Assembly (NCBI GenBank): GCA_947179155.2 | Contig: OX359280.1 | Location: 10,157,501 to 10,221,500 of the forward strand | From: Hedera helix | Lineage: Eukaryota > Streptophyta > Magnoliopsida > Apiales > Araliaceae | Direction of reading: 5' to 3' | DNA length: 64,000 nucleotides | Shown: positions 1 to 10,831 of the stretch, piece by piece | How positions within the stretch are numbered: the first letter of the stretch is position 1 | How the letters are laid out: every line of letters starts with the position of its first letter | Notes under the pieces: generated by a model | What the model saw: only the letters and a program-made list of their open reading frames with translations | Told to the model about the DNA's origin: nothing | Databases searched by the model: none | Translations under genes and position numbers: made by a program

Positions 1-1103
1 ATGATTTTTATCTAAGATTTTGTCTGGGAATTTACTAGCAAACTGTATAGCTCTAGCAACAGGCTGAATTTGACCATATTGAATAACATGATCAAGGAAG
101 TGAACTCTAGTTTGAAAAAGTGAACATTTTGACTGAGAAAGAATCAATCCATTGGTTTGAACAATTCTAAAAAATAAGTTAAGGTGTTTCCAATGTTCTT
201 AAAGAGAGTTTAAAAAAATAAGAATATCATCAATGTAAACGATGACAAAGTGACTAAAATGATTCTGAATATCATTCATAATATTTTGGAATTCATTAGA
301 GGCATTTTTTAAACCAAATGGCATGATATTCCACTCGTAATGATCGAAGTGGGTGGTAAATGTTGTCTTATACCTATCCTCATCATGGATCTAGATTTGA
401 CAAAATCCACTCTTAAGATCAAATTTACTAAAAACAACTGTTTGACTAAGCCTATTAATTAAATCCTTTTTATTAGGTAATAGATACCTAATTCATTCAA
501 GGACTTTATTTAAAAGTTTATAATTAATAACTAAGCAAGGGGTTCCTCTCTCAATTTTAGCATTTTTATTTATATAAAAAGCTAGACAACACCAATGAGA
601 TTTACTCTTTCTAATTAATCATTTTCTTAATAAATTATTAATTTTATTTTATAATAACTCATTTGTTCATAATTCATTTGTATATGTCTAGCCTTAGTAG
701 AAATTAAATGTTCTTTAAATTCCTTAGCATAGGGAAGCCTAACAATATGCCTCTTTCTATGCCAGAATGCATGCGGTAAATCAAAACAAACATTCTTAGT
801 TAATAAGTCATGAAAATCTTTTATTTTCTTTTGAAGATTATTATTTTGTAACTGTTCTTCAATCATTTTATACCTAATTTCATATTTTAGGTATTTTAAA
901 TTATTTGTTTTCTTTTTTAAGATATTTAAACTTTTGAAAATTAACTCATCTTGAATAATCCTTAAATCTTTATTCTTTAGTTTATTAATAAATGAAAATG
1001 TTACCTCTTGACCTAAGTGTTTACTAGTTAAACCATTTTTATTAGTAGTAAAAGGGTATAACAAATATATAAATGGTAATCCTAAAATAATCTTATACGT
1101 CAT
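1..1103 (-). pseudogene. Caulimovirid reverse transcriptase, copy A, partial
   Basis: The minus strand from 1103 encodes the RT N-terminal region with FWHRKRHIVRLPYA, shared with copy B. It runs through the fingers and palm to a YIDD catalytic box at about 227-238, preceded by HYEWNIMPFGLKNA, and continues off the window edge. In living relatives RT copies pregenomic RNA into DNA in the cytoplasm. At least one stop (near 627) and further frame changes break it. The last base in the window corresponds to about 7524 in copy B, so the RNase H of copy A lies outside. Confidence 0.8.
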
Positions 1104-1111
1104 GTTTTTTA

Positions 1112-1438
1112 TTAAAAAAAAGATGTTTCAAAACAAACATTATTTTGACAGATATGAGCTTTAGGTAATTTATAATTTATATCTATTTTACTTTTATTAT
1201 CTGAAGTCATTCTTTCAGTATTTTTTACATAATACATAGTTGAGATTAGACCTTCTTGAATACAATTCAAGCTAGCACCAGTATCAACTAAGGTTGGGAT
1301 TTCTAAAGTGAATGTTTTGTTAATAATTATAATGGCTTTAATATACCATTTCTGAATGGTAAAGGATTTTAATATTTTTAATGACAATCCTTGTTGACTA
1401 AGGGTTTCATTATCACTATATGAGTTATTAACTAACAA
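1112..1438 (-). pseudogene. Caulimovirid aspartic protease, copy A
   Basis: Encodes a retropepsin-like domain with the motif IPTLVDTGASLNCIQ, whose catalytic DTGAS lies at about 1271-1285 on the minus strand. In family members this protease cleaves the polyprotein into coat protein and RT. The 108-residue open stretch is close to one domain in length but has no intact junction to the domains on either side, and the next frame (RT) starts at about 1103. The catalytic triplet is intact here, while copy B reads DTGTD. Confidence 0.7.
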
Positions 1439-1959
1439 TGTATCTTTTGCTTTAAGCTTATTAATTTTATTTCTTAACTTGGGGATTTCTGATTTTAATT
1501 TAGAAATTTCTTATTTTAAATTATTGACCTCTTGACTTAATTCAGGTAAAGTTATTTCTTTTACTGGATTTTTAAATCTTTCTAAAGTTTTATTAGTACT
1601 AAAAATAGATTTTTCTTTTAACTTATTTACCTTATTAGTTCCGTATCTTTATTCAAAAGATGTTTTTTAACTGTTTAGTATATTGTATTTTTAACTAAGG
1701 AGCATATATTTTACTAATTAAATCAATTAATAGACTTTGCTCTTCTTCATGTTTATTTAAAACATTTATTGTTTTATTATAACAAGTATCTGTATATCAT
1801 AAGGTTACTTTAGAGTTTTGACTAAATTCACTATTTGAAGTGAAAGTGTTATCTAAGTTACTAGAGGACTGAGAACAAATATCTTCATAATCATTACTAC
1901 TAGAATTATTTTCTATTCTCATTAACTCAATTATTTGATTACTATCTTCTTCAGATATT

Positions 1960-2429
1960 TTTAATTATTTTAATTTTACATTCGTTTTTATAATGACCTG
2001 ATTTATTACAATTATGATAAATCACTTTACTCTTATCAATTTTTTTATAACTTTTTTTTATAAGGTTTTTTATAACTTGTATTTTTAGGTGACTGTTTAT
2101 AATAACTTTCTTTGTTATTATATTTTTTTATGTTTTTTGAATTTATGTCTTCTTTGATTTCTATGGTGACTTCTTTTTCTAGAAGGATCAAGAGGGGGTA
2201 AACCATATTGTTCACAAAAAGATACTAACTCATATTTGGCTTTAAGTTTATCTTTTTGAGCCTATTTACTAATCTTAAAATTAATACACATTTTAAGACC
2301 TATTTTTTGAATTTGACTAATAATATCACCATAGGTTAAATTAACATAATCAATAAATCCTAGGTATTTACTTAATTCTTCTCGTATTTTATGTGCAAAT
2401 AAATTAGGTAATCTATTTACAAATTTTTC
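1960..2429 (-). pseudogene. Basic region and damaged CCHC zinc knuckle, copy A
   Basis: Lys/Tyr-rich basic segment followed by a zinc knuckle at about 1978-2019, reading YHNCNKSGHYKNEC. The first cysteine of the C-X2-C-X4-H-X4-C pattern has become tyrosine; copy B keeps CHNCGKSGHYKNEC. In relatives the knuckle at the C-terminal end of the coat protein binds viral RNA during packaging. Stops interrupt the frame on both sides. Confidence 0.65.
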
Positions 2430-4035
2430 TTTCTAGAAAGGTTTATTACTATAATCACGCATCATGACTCTAGAAGTAAAAATATCTTTATACCATCTAA
2501 AATCACTTAAGTAGGGCACGTGAGATTACTTAACTGATTATGGATCCTATCAGTTATAGTACTAGGAGTTCCAATAAAATATTTTATTATTATGTAAATT
2601 AAGGTATTAACTCCATCAGGAGGACCTAAACCAAGGGTTTCATCAAACATATGGTTACCTTCATTATCACATTGAACTGCATGAATAATAGAATATCTGG
2701 ATTCTTCAGTAAGGTATTTTTCCCACCAAGATCTAAGAATACCAGTAAATCCACTAGCCAATAGTTTAACAATCTCAGGCTGTCCTAAGTAGTGGAAAAT
2801 AGTTAAATAACTATTAGTTACCATGGACATGCGATTTAATTTATTTAATAACTTTTATTCACTAAGGCCGTCTATGTTCCATTCATAAATTTTATTAGCA
2901 GAAATAAAAAATTGATTATATAAATTCTTTTCTTCAAACTGTAAGTCTAGAGGGGTTGGATTAGAATACCAATTTTTTGTTTGACTAGTAATAGTTAGAT
3001 TTTAAAAAGTTAATTTTTTAAATTGATTCTCTATTTCTTGAACAGTAGAGTTGTCAGTATCTGACTCACTACTATCAGGATTTTATTTTTTTTACTTGCA
3101 TATTTTTTAATGACAATTAAAGTCTTAGTTTTACTAGATTCAGGTTTATCTAATTTTATTAATAATTTATCTAACGTTTTAACTAATTCTTTATCACTAC
3201 TGGGTAATCCTAGACATAGCCTATTCTGAGGTAGGTTTAACAAATTTTTTCAATTTTTTCATTGTGATATTAACTGAGAATTTTATCTTCAATTTTTTTT
3301 TTCAATTTTATCTAACTGTTTACCTAGTGTTGCCAAGTACTGGTTAGTAAAATTGTTTTGTTCAATTATTTTTTTATTATCATTATTACCATCTGGAATT
3401 TTAAAAGGACTTGCAACAACAAATGTGTTTTTAATTGGTAAAATAACTATTTCCAAAGGTGGATGACTAGAAGAGATTTTTGACTTATCTTCTTTTACCT
3501 ATTGGTTTTTAGTAATTACATTACATTTACCATAATATTTTTCCTACCAAATATAAAAAGTAATATTTATTTTTTCTTTTAAAATAAATCTTTTTCATTT
3601 ATTAACTATTTTTTCTTTATCAGTTTTATTGTGATTTTCACGAAATTGATGTCTTTTATTTATATTTTCTTTTGAATTAAAATCATTAGTCATATTTTCC
3701 CATTTAACTTTAAAGTCTTTTTGTATAACTCTAAGTTGGTGGTGAACTGGTTTTGTTTTGAAATCTGACTGTGTAGGTGATAACTGTTGTTCATCATCTT
3801 CATCTTGACTAACAGATTCTTTATTATAACAGGATTGGCTAGTTTGACATTCACTAATAATTCCTTTTAACTTGATATTCTGAAGTGTAGTTTTACTTAG
3901 TAATTCTGAATCTTTTCTAGACGATGCTATGGTACTGGCAACATCTTCTATTACTAAAGATTTTTTAAGCCTTGAATCATCGAAACTTATTCTAACAGTA
4001 CCATCTAAGTATTGTTTAACATTTTCTAAGTTCAT
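2430..4035 (-). pseudogene. Caulimovirid linker and coat-protein region, copy A
   Basis: Region between the movement protein and the zinc knuckle. The first part (3595-4035) encodes a charged, low-complexity linker rich in Lys, Asp and Glu that opens with a VIEDVASTIASS motif. The downstream part (about 2430-3240, including 2507-2830) has the tryptophan-rich motif ILRSWWEKYLTE, followed by HAVQCDNEG and ETLGLGPPDG, which recurs in copy B at 4770-4840. Position and composition fit the capsid domain of a caulimovirid polyprotein; the exact boundary is inferred. Several stops and frame changes break it. Confidence 0.6.
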
Positions 4036-4041
4036 TATATT

Positions 4042-4745
4042 ACTATTAACTGGTCTTTGTGGTATTTCATTTTCTAATATTCATTGTCTAGGGAGATTTA
4101 TATCTCTCCAAAGAATAGTCTTTGAGACTTGGATATTAGCATCACTAGTACTACTTTGAATTAAAACAGTTTTATCTTTAGAATTTTTACTTAAAGCTTT
4201 TACATATAAATTTGTTTTCATTATTTTATAATAAATTCTAAATATAAAAGCAAGAGCTTGAGATCCCTCAATCATTTGAGTAATTTCTCCAGCTGTCTTG
4301 ATATTTAAAGTTAATGTTTTTAATAAATGTGAGTCACTTAGACTTAATGTAAAGTCTGGAAAGCAATTGAAATGGACGGGTCCATTATGCAGACTAGACT
4401 CTATTATGCCTAAAATGCTTGGTACATAATTTAAGTATTGTGTATCCCGAAGACACAATAATATACTTGAATTAATTCCTTTAATACTTAAAGGTTTTAC
4501 TACAACTTGAATTAGACCTATATAGATAAAATTATATCCCTTTAGTCTACGTTTTTTATTTACTTTATTTGTTAATAAAGAATAGATTTCATATTCTTTA
4601 TTAATTGCATAAACTTTTTCAATAGTTTTAACATTATAATCAGACTTAAAATTATCAGAAAATGTTGACTTGTAAATTTCTTTAGGTGAAATATTAGGTA
4701 TATTCTATTTACTAAAGTCTTGACTTAAATTATCATAACTATGTC
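4042..4745 (-). pseudogene. Caulimovirid movement-protein (30K-like) domain, copy A
   Basis: The minus-strand translation contains IGLIQVVVKPL, LLCLRDTQYLNY, a SSLHNGPVHFNC stretch and LTLNIKT, the conserved core of the caulimovirid cell-to-cell movement protein of the 30K superfamily. In living relatives this protein lines plasmodesmata and moves virus between cells. The longest uninterrupted part is 4081-4458; the N-terminal part runs up to about 4745 with at least one stop in frame. It is the first domain of the polyprotein and is found only in copy A, because copies B to F start further downstream. Non-functional as it stands. Confidence 0.75.
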
Positions 4746-4751
4746 TTCCTG

Positions 4752-5667
4752 ATATTCTATTATTCATGCAGTTCAATATGATAGTGAAGGTAACCCTATA
4801 TTTGATGAAACTCTTGGTTTAGGTCCCCCTGATTGAGTTAATACCTTAATTTATACAATAATAAAATATTTTATTAGAACTCCTAGTAATATAACTGATA
4901 GGATCCATGATCAGTAAGTAATCTCACGTGCCCTACTTTAAGTGATTTTAGATGGTATAAAGATGTTTTTACTTTTAGAGTCATGATGCATGATGATACT
5001 AATAAACCTTTTTGGAAAGAAAATTTATAAATGGATTACCTAATTTATTTACACGTAAAATCCGAGAAGAATTAAGTAAAGAACTACGATTTATTGATTA
5101 CGATAATTTAACCTATGGTGATATTATTAGTCAAATTCAAAAAACAGGTATTAAAATGTGTATTAATTTTAAGATTAGTAAACAGGCTCGAAAAGATAAA
5201 CACAAAGTCAAATGTGAGTTATGATTTTTTGTGAACGATATGGTTTATCCCTTATAACTCTTTCTAGAAAAAAAAAGTCACCATAGAAATGATAAAAAAA
5301 ACATAAATTCAGGAAACATAAAAAATATAGTAACAAAGAAAGTTATTATAAACAGTCACCTAAAAATACAAGTTATAAAAAATCTTATAAAAAAAGTTAT
5401 AAAAAATTTGATAAGAGTAAAGTGATTTGCCATAATTGTGGTAAATCAGGTCATTATAAAAACGAATGTAAAGTTAAAGAAAAATTAAAACAATTAAAAA
5501 TATATAAAGACTATAGTAATCAAATAATTGAGTTAATGAGAATAGAAAATAATTCTAGTAGTAATAAATATGAAGATGTTTATTCTCAGTCCTCTAGTAA
5601 CTTAGATAACAATTCTACTTCAAATAGTGATTTTAGTCAAAATCCTTTAGTCAAAATCCTAAAGTAA
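4752..5667 (+). pseudogene. Coat-protein C-terminal part and zinc knuckle, copy B
   Basis: Starts at the HAVQYDSEG motif of the coat protein, soon hits a TGA in place of the Gly after GPPD, and re-opens at 5012-5224 (a Lys/Arg-rich segment). A second open stretch, 5422-5667, carries an intact zinc knuckle CHNCGKSGHYKNEC at about 5428-5469, followed by a Ser/Asn-rich acidic tail. In relatives this part binds pregenomic RNA. The upstream coat domain and the movement protein are missing because of the truncation at 4752. Confidence 0.7.
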
Positions 5668-6099
5668 CCTTTGGATGTACAAATACTTGTTGTAATAAAA
5701 CACTAAATGTTTTAAGTAAACATGAAGAAAAACAAAGTCTATTAATTGATTTAATTAGTAAAATATATGATCCTCCGTTAAAAATACAATATACTAAACA
5801 GTTAAAAGATCTTTTTAATAAAGATACTGCAACTAATAGGTAAATAAATTAAAAGAAAAACTTATTTTTAATATTAATAAATCTTTAGTAAGATTTAAAA
5901 ATCCAGTCAAAAAAATAGCTTAACTTGAATTAAATCAAGAGGTTAATAATTTAAAACGAGAAATTTTTAAATTAAAATAAAAAATTCCTGAGTTAAGAAA
6001 TAAAATTAATAAGCTTAAAGAAAAAGATACATTATTAGTTAATAGCTCATCTGATGGTGAGGATATAAAAGAAGCTGAAACTTTTAAAGTTAATAACTC

Positions 6100-6419
6100 A
6101 AATAGTGATAACGAAACTCTTAGTCAACAAGAATTGTCATTAAGAATATTAAAATCTCTTACCATTCATAAATAGTATATTAAAGCTACTATAATTATTA
6201 ACAAAACATTCACTTTAGAAATCCCAACCTTAGTTGATACTGGTACGGACTTGAATTGTATTCAAGAAGGTCTAATCTCAACTAGGTATTATGTAAAAAT
6301 TACTGAAAGAATGACTTCAGCAAATGGAAGTAAAATAGATATAAATTATAAATTTCCTAAATCTCATATCTGTCAAAATAATATTTGGTTTGAAACATCT
6401 TTTGTTTTAATAAAAAAAT
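6100..6419 (+). pseudogene. Caulimovirid aspartic protease, copy B
   Basis: Translation contains FTLEIPTLVDTGTDLNCIQ, homologous to the copy A protease, but the active-site pentapeptide reads DTGTD instead of DTGAS. A TAG stop lies upstream in the same frame near 6174. It sits directly before the RT frame, which starts with ATG at 6420, and the conserved downstream segment NNIWFETSFV joins the two. Confidence 0.65.
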
Positions 6420-7690
6420 ATGACAAATAAGATTATTTTAGGATTACCATTTATATATTTAATATACCATTTTACTACTAATAGAAATGGTTCAACTAGT
6501 AAACACTTAAGTCAAGAGGTAATATTTCCCTTTATTAATAAACCTAAGAGTAAAGATTTGAGGATTATTCAAGATGAGTCAATTTTCAAAAGTTTAAATA
6601 TCTTAAATAATAAAATAAATGATTTAAAATACCTAAAAGATGAAATTAGGTATAAAAGGATTGAAGAATGGTTATACAATAATAATCTTCAAAAGAAAAT
6701 AAATGATTTTCATGACTTATTAACTAAGAATGTTTGTTCTGATTTACCGCATACTTTCTGGCATAGAAAGAGGCATATTGTTAGGCTTCCTTACGCCAAT
6801 GAATTTAAAGAACATTTAATTCTTACTAAAGCTAGACTTATACAAATGAATCATGAACAAATGAGTTATTGTAAAAATAAAATTAATGATCTATTAAGAA
6901 AAGGGTTAATTAGAAAGAGTAAATCTCATTGGTCTTGTCCAGCTTTCTATGTAAATAAAAATACTAAAATTGAGAGAGGAACCCCTCGCTTACTTATTAA
7001 TTATACACCTTTAAATAAAGTCCTTGAATGGATGAGGAATCCATTACATAATAAAAATGATTTAATTAATAGACTTAGTCAACCAGTTGTTTTTAGTATA
7101 TATGATTTTAAGAGTTGATTTTGGCAAATCCAGATCCATGAGGAGGATAGGTATAAGACAGCCTTTACCACCCCCTTCAGTCATTATGAGTGGAATGTAA
7201 TGCCATTTGGTATAAAAAATGTCCTTAGTGAATTCCAAAATATTATAAATGATTTTCTGAATCATTTTAGTCACTTTGCCATTGTTTACATTGATGATGT
7301 TCTTATTTTTTCAAACTCTATTGAAGAACATTAGAAACATCTTAACTCATTTTTTAGAACTGTTCAAACCAATGGATTGGTTCTTTCTAAGTCAAAATGT
7401 TCTCTGTTCCAAACTAGAGTTTACTTCCTTGGTCATGTTATTCAATATAGTCAAATTCAGCCTGTTGCTAGAGCTATACAGTTTGCTAGTAAATTTTTAG
7501 ACAAAATCTTAGATAAAAATCAGTTTCAAAGATTTTTAGGTTCTCTCAATTACATTGGTGAATTCTATAAAAATTTGCGGAGAATTTTTAAACCATTATT
7601 TGAACTACTGCATAGTAATGCTCCACATTGGACTAATATTCATACTTCTATTGTCCAAGAAGTAAAAAAGCATGCTACAACACTTCTATG
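6420..7690 (+). pseudogene. Caulimovirid reverse transcriptase, copy B
   Basis: Open from 6420 to 7118 with RT fingers motifs (KGLIRKSKSHWSCPAFY, TPRLLINYTPLNKV). A TGA at 7116-7118 replaces the Gly in the usual KSGFWQI, directly after the first catalytic Asp (YDFKS). Homology then continues with MPFGIKN and the catalytic YIDD at 7287-7298, followed by a TAG in the thumb. A frame opens again at 7377-7850 with FLGHVIQ and FLGSLNYIGEFY (thumb/connection). Two nonsense changes inactivate it. The order protease-RT-RNase H without integrase is diagnostic of caulimovirids. Confidence 0.85.
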
Positions 7691-8113
7691 TCTTGGCATA
7701 TCCAATCCTAATTCATTCAAAATTATTGAAACTGATGCCTCTAAAATTGGTTTTGGAGGTATTCTCAAACAAAAGTTAACCTCCAATTCACCAGAACACA
7801 TTGTTCCCCCCCCCCCCCCCCCCCTATTGCATGAGATTTTACACAAGTAAATTATTCTACTATTAAAAAGAAATTTTATCTCTTGTTTTATGTATTAATA
7901 AATTTCAAAGTGATTTATTAAATTAAAAGTTTTTAGTAAGAATTGATTGTAAATCTGCAAAATATATTTTAGATAAAGATGTTGAAAATATTGTTTCTAA
8001 GAAAATTTTTGCTAGGTGGCAAGCTTTATTAAGTATTTTTTATTTTGATATAGAATATATTAAAGGTAGTAATAATTCAATTCCTACTTTTCTCACCCCG
8101 AGAGTTTCTCCAA
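7691..8113 (+). pseudogene. Caulimovirid RNase H1, copy B
   Basis: RNase H begins with FKIIETDASKIGFGG (first catalytic Asp present) at about 7718-7760. A run of 19 C at 7806-7824 then replaces the expected FYSRAW segment. Later motifs are RIDCKSAKY and IEYIKGSNNSIPTFLT. The position where family members carry the last catalytic Asp (PDFLTR or ADALSR type) reads Thr here. An extra C in the run near 8096-8100 shifts the end of the domain into the frame of the next ORF. The domain normally removes the RNA template after reverse transcription. Confidence 0.75.
7806..7824 (+). repeat. Poly-C tract (19 C)
   Basis: Uninterrupted run of 19 cytosines inside the RNase H region of copy B. The homologous site of copy C (about 25183-25200) is a T/C-rich coding stretch (ttgtttctttttattctcg), so a pyrimidine run has been converted or expanded. 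Confidence 0.9.
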
Positions 8114-8127
8114 ACAAGTCTGCAGAA

Positions 8128-9483
8128 ATGAGTGTGCAAGGGGGTAGTAGTAGTCGTGGTAAAGGAAGTTCTTCTACCCCTACTCAATTCAGTAAACTTA
8201 AAGGAGTTATTGTTCCCCACCCAGTAAACTCAGTCCCTATAGTGGACTTAATAAACAGGTACTATGTTTTGGGCAAAATTTCCAAACCTTACAGTTCAGC
8301 CTTAACTAGTAAACCTCCAGTTATTGACCCTTTTGGGCCTTTTGAATCTGTAAACTAGAACTCCAAAAGCCCACTTTCAACCAATCAAAATCAGAATACA
8401 CTCCCAATTATGAGACAATCTATTTTTTGTTGAGCCCTTTATGAGCCCAAAAAATGACTCAGTAAAACTTGCTGCCCAGTTCTTTCCTCCTGGTTGGCAT
8501 TTTATTTCCTTTTGTCCTTTACAAGTCATTATCCTATTATAAGGATATTTTAATCCAAACAGAGTCATTTCTTATTAAGCCTACTTATGATAGAAAGGAT
8601 GAATCCAAAGTCTTATATCATTCTTTATATATTAAACAGATTATTTTTATGGCAGAATGGTATGATCACCCATCCGATCTTCAGTTACTAAATAATCAAA
8701 ATCAAAATTTTTTTATTATGATTATATTGAAGTACCAAAATCAATCATTTAGTCACTCGTGGTTTATCCAATTTGACCATAAATTCAAAAGTCAGATTCC
8801 TCTTTGGTTCATAATTTGGTGGTCTAGATATGGACCAACATTTTTTTATTTTACCTGAACTACTTCAGAACCAAGTAACTCATTTCAGTAAAATCAAATT
8901 AGATCCAAAGTTTGAAGGTATCCCAGTATTGCACCATTTTGCTAGTAAATATAAAATTCCTTGAATTTTGAAATGGCAGTACAACCTCAAAACACCAGTC
9001 GAGTCAACTATTCATATTTCTGGACAATCCCAAGCTATTATTAAAAATCATAGCCAAACCGACTATATTTCTCGTATTTTCTTCATTAAATGGTGGGATA
9101 AATTCGATGTCAATAGAATTATTAGCCAAGTTCAAAAAGAATTCCCCACAGTCCCAGTTAATCTAATCTAAACTCCAAAAGTAAATTCATCAAAGGATAA
9201 ATAACTCATTTATGGCCCTTCATCTTCCTTTGATGTTTCCTCAGTCAAAGATTATTCAGCCTCAGAGTTAAAATTGTTAATGGCCACTATTAATGATCGA
9301 GTCAGTGATCTCCATAAAGAGGCTTCGAAAAGAAATTCTTCTATCTCCAGTCATAATTCAATTTCTAGTATTGATCCAACAACAGTCAACTATTCTAGGA
9401 TGCTCAGGATACTTATGCATTATGACGTCCCAAATTTTTTGCAAAATATGTTGTCTCCTAGTCAATCAGTCAGCCGAAAGTGA
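8128..9483 (+). pseudogene. Second ORF of caulimovirid copy B, function unknown
   Basis: Starts ATG at 8128 with MSVQGGSSSRGKGSSS, directly after RNase H, and is open to 8358 (TAG); homology to copies C and D continues in pieces to about 9483. Recognisable shared segments are VDLINRY, PFGPFE, FFPPGWHF, LSYYKDIL, the Trp-rich SHSWFIQFDHKFKSQ, and KWWDKF followed by IISQVQKEFP. The N terminus is a Ser/Gly linker and the C terminus is Ser-rich. I recognise no domain; endogenous caulimovirids with a second ORF of unknown role are known. Copy C has the cleanest version. Confidence 0.65.
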
Positions 9484-9488
9484 ACACA

Positions 9489-9800
9489 ACTTTTACTATG
9501 CATCAATAGTAAAAGTACTTTTTACATTAATAATTGTAATACTAAATGGACGTGTGAGTCCACAATCATTTTCTTTTCTATTTAAGTGTAAGTTCAGTCA
9601 GTTGTAAGGCGAGTTTAGAACTTGAGTTTTATTTTCCTTTCTCTACCTTCCCTCTAAAGCTTTCAGTTCTACTTTTAGTTCTTTTGTTTTAGATTAAGAC
9701 AGTTATGATTCAAGATTGCTGAGTTATCTTGTAAGTAAACCTTGTAATCTATTTTTAGTTAATATAATTTTGTTTTATTAATAAACTTTTTTTTTATAAA
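9489..9800 (+). promoter_or_regulatory. Caulimovirid promoter/leader region, copy B
   Basis: Directly downstream of the second ORF lies a perfect hairpin: ACTTTTACTA (9489-9498), 8-nt loop, TAGTAAAAGT (9507-9516). A TATA-like TCTATTTAAG follows at 9577-9586, and then a T/C-rich leader. Copies C to F have a related arrangement (tttactat dyads, then a TATA box). Assignment as the pregenomic-RNA promoter rests on position and family resemblance. Confidence 0.5.
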
Positions 9801-9898
9801 TATAAGAGTTATCTTCAACGTTATATGTGAATATTATCTCTCTACTTTTTGTTAGCACTATATTTTGAGAGCTATACATCAAGCTATATATATATATT

Positions 9899-9985
9899 AC
9901 CAAATGGCGGATTTACAATATGTTATCACCATGTGCACTCTGGTTCTTCTTGACCAAATTAAATACCGTAAATCCTCCATTTGGT
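9899..9985. mobile_element. 87-bp terminal-inverted-repeat element (MITE-like hairpin)
   Basis: ACCAAATGGCGGATTTAC at 9899-9916 is repeated inverted at 9968-9985 with one mismatch, giving 18-bp terminal repeats around 51 bp. It is flanked by TA-rich sequence. It could be a very short MITE or the ends of a larger element deleted internally. No superfamily is recognised from the ends. Confidence 0.5.
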
Positions 9986-9989
9986 AGTG

Positions 9990-9996
<7 letters not shown>

Positions 9997-10036
<40 letters not shown>
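9997..10036. repeat. (AC)20 microsatellite
   Basis: Forty bases of perfect AC dinucleotide between the hairpin element and copy D, preceded by a short TATATA run. Confidence 0.95.
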
Positions 10037-10038
<2 letters not shown>

Positions 10039-10042
10039 CGAC

Positions 10043-10318
10043 GAAAACAGAACTTAGGGTGCGTGGATAAAGATTTAAGTGAAAGATATATGTATATTAT
10101 CTTGATGTATAGCAGTCAAGATAAGTGATAACTGCTTACTGTAATGTACAACTGAAATGTAAAATGAATGATGTCAAGAAGGCGGAAACAGAACTTAGGG
10201 TGCGTGGATAAAGATTTAAGTGAAAGATATATGTATATTATTTTGATGTATAGCAGTCAAGATAAGTGATAAGTGCTTACTGTAATGTAAAACTATAATG
10301 TAAAATGAATGATGCAAG
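10043..10318. repeat. 141-bp tandem duplication
   Basis: The block starting near gaaaacagaacttagggtgc (10043) is repeated from 10184 with a 141-bp period and only a few differences. It contains gtgcgtggataaagattta, a TA-rich stretch and taatgtaaaatgaatgatg. The second unit runs directly into the terminal region of caulimovirid copy D. Confidence 0.85.
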
Positions 10319-10522
10319 GGGAGTAAGGAAAGGGACCTCACAGTTGAATATAACAAAATAGATTTACTAAAATTTTGTTTATTGAATTGATAACAAACTA
10401 TGTACAAACATAAACTGAATACAAATTGAATACAAGGTTACTTGGGTTGTTACCAGAGGGAGGAAATGAGGAGAGAATAAGAGGTATTTAACCAATCTGT
10501 CTTACTCAAGTGACTTAGCGTT

Positions 10523-10531
10523 CTTTTTATA
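10523..10531 (-). promoter_or_regulatory. TATA box of caulimovirid copy D
   Basis: On the minus strand TATAAAAAG, in the same context as TATAAAAGGA in copy C (27231-27240) and TATAAAAAG in copy E (near 32466-32473). It lies about 300 bp downstream of the second ORF and before a CT-rich leader. Confidence 0.5.
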
Positions 10532-10831
10532 GAATAAGAAAAACACTATTACAAAAAGTAAAAAATTATAGACATTTTACTATACATGAATAGTGACTTT
10601 TTACTATTTATATCTACTTTCGGTGTAAAAGTAACATCTTCTAACTTGGCGTTTACGCAACTTTTGACTAAAGACAAATCGGGTGCGTCTGAAGTAGGGA
10701 CCAGCAGCATTGGATGCTTGACTGGAGCCGGAGTCCTGATTTACTGGGGGGCACAAAACATTGGACATCTTGGTTAGCCCCAATAAGGTACTGGTTCGAA
10801 CCAGGAGTGACTAAGGGCTCATGGGAACTGA

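Larger units (their letters stand above)
1..4751 (-). mobile_element. Endogenous caulimovirid copy A (truncated by window edge)
   Basis: Integrated plant pararetrovirus on the minus strand. Reading leftward from 4751 the order is 30K-type movement protein, coat-protein region, CCHC zinc knuckle, aspartic protease and reverse transcriptase; the copy leaves the window inside RT. This single-polyprotein order fits Caulimoviridae such as the endogenous florendoviruses or petuviruses; the genus is an inference. There is no integrase and no LTR, which separates it from gypsy elements. Frames are broken many times, so it is a fossil. Its 5' end meets copy B head to head near 4751/4752. Copies B, C, D, E and F in this window are related. 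Confidence 0.85.
4752..9850 (+). mobile_element. Endogenous caulimovirid copy B, 5'-truncated
   Basis: Plus-strand pararetrovirus copy that begins abruptly inside the coat-protein region; its first bases, gatattctattatt, match copy A internally near 2685. It continues through zinc knuckle, protease, RT, RNase H, a second ORF and an AT-rich promoter/leader region to about 9850. The movement protein is absent. It differs by many substitutions from copies C and D in the second ORF, so it belongs to a different sublineage. Multiple stops make it inactive. Confidence 0.85.

Noticed and set aside
1..9850. Gypsy retrotransposon instead of pararetrovirus
   Set aside because: Movement-protein motifs upstream, no integrase after RNase H, no LTRs; RT motifs are of the caulimovirid type.
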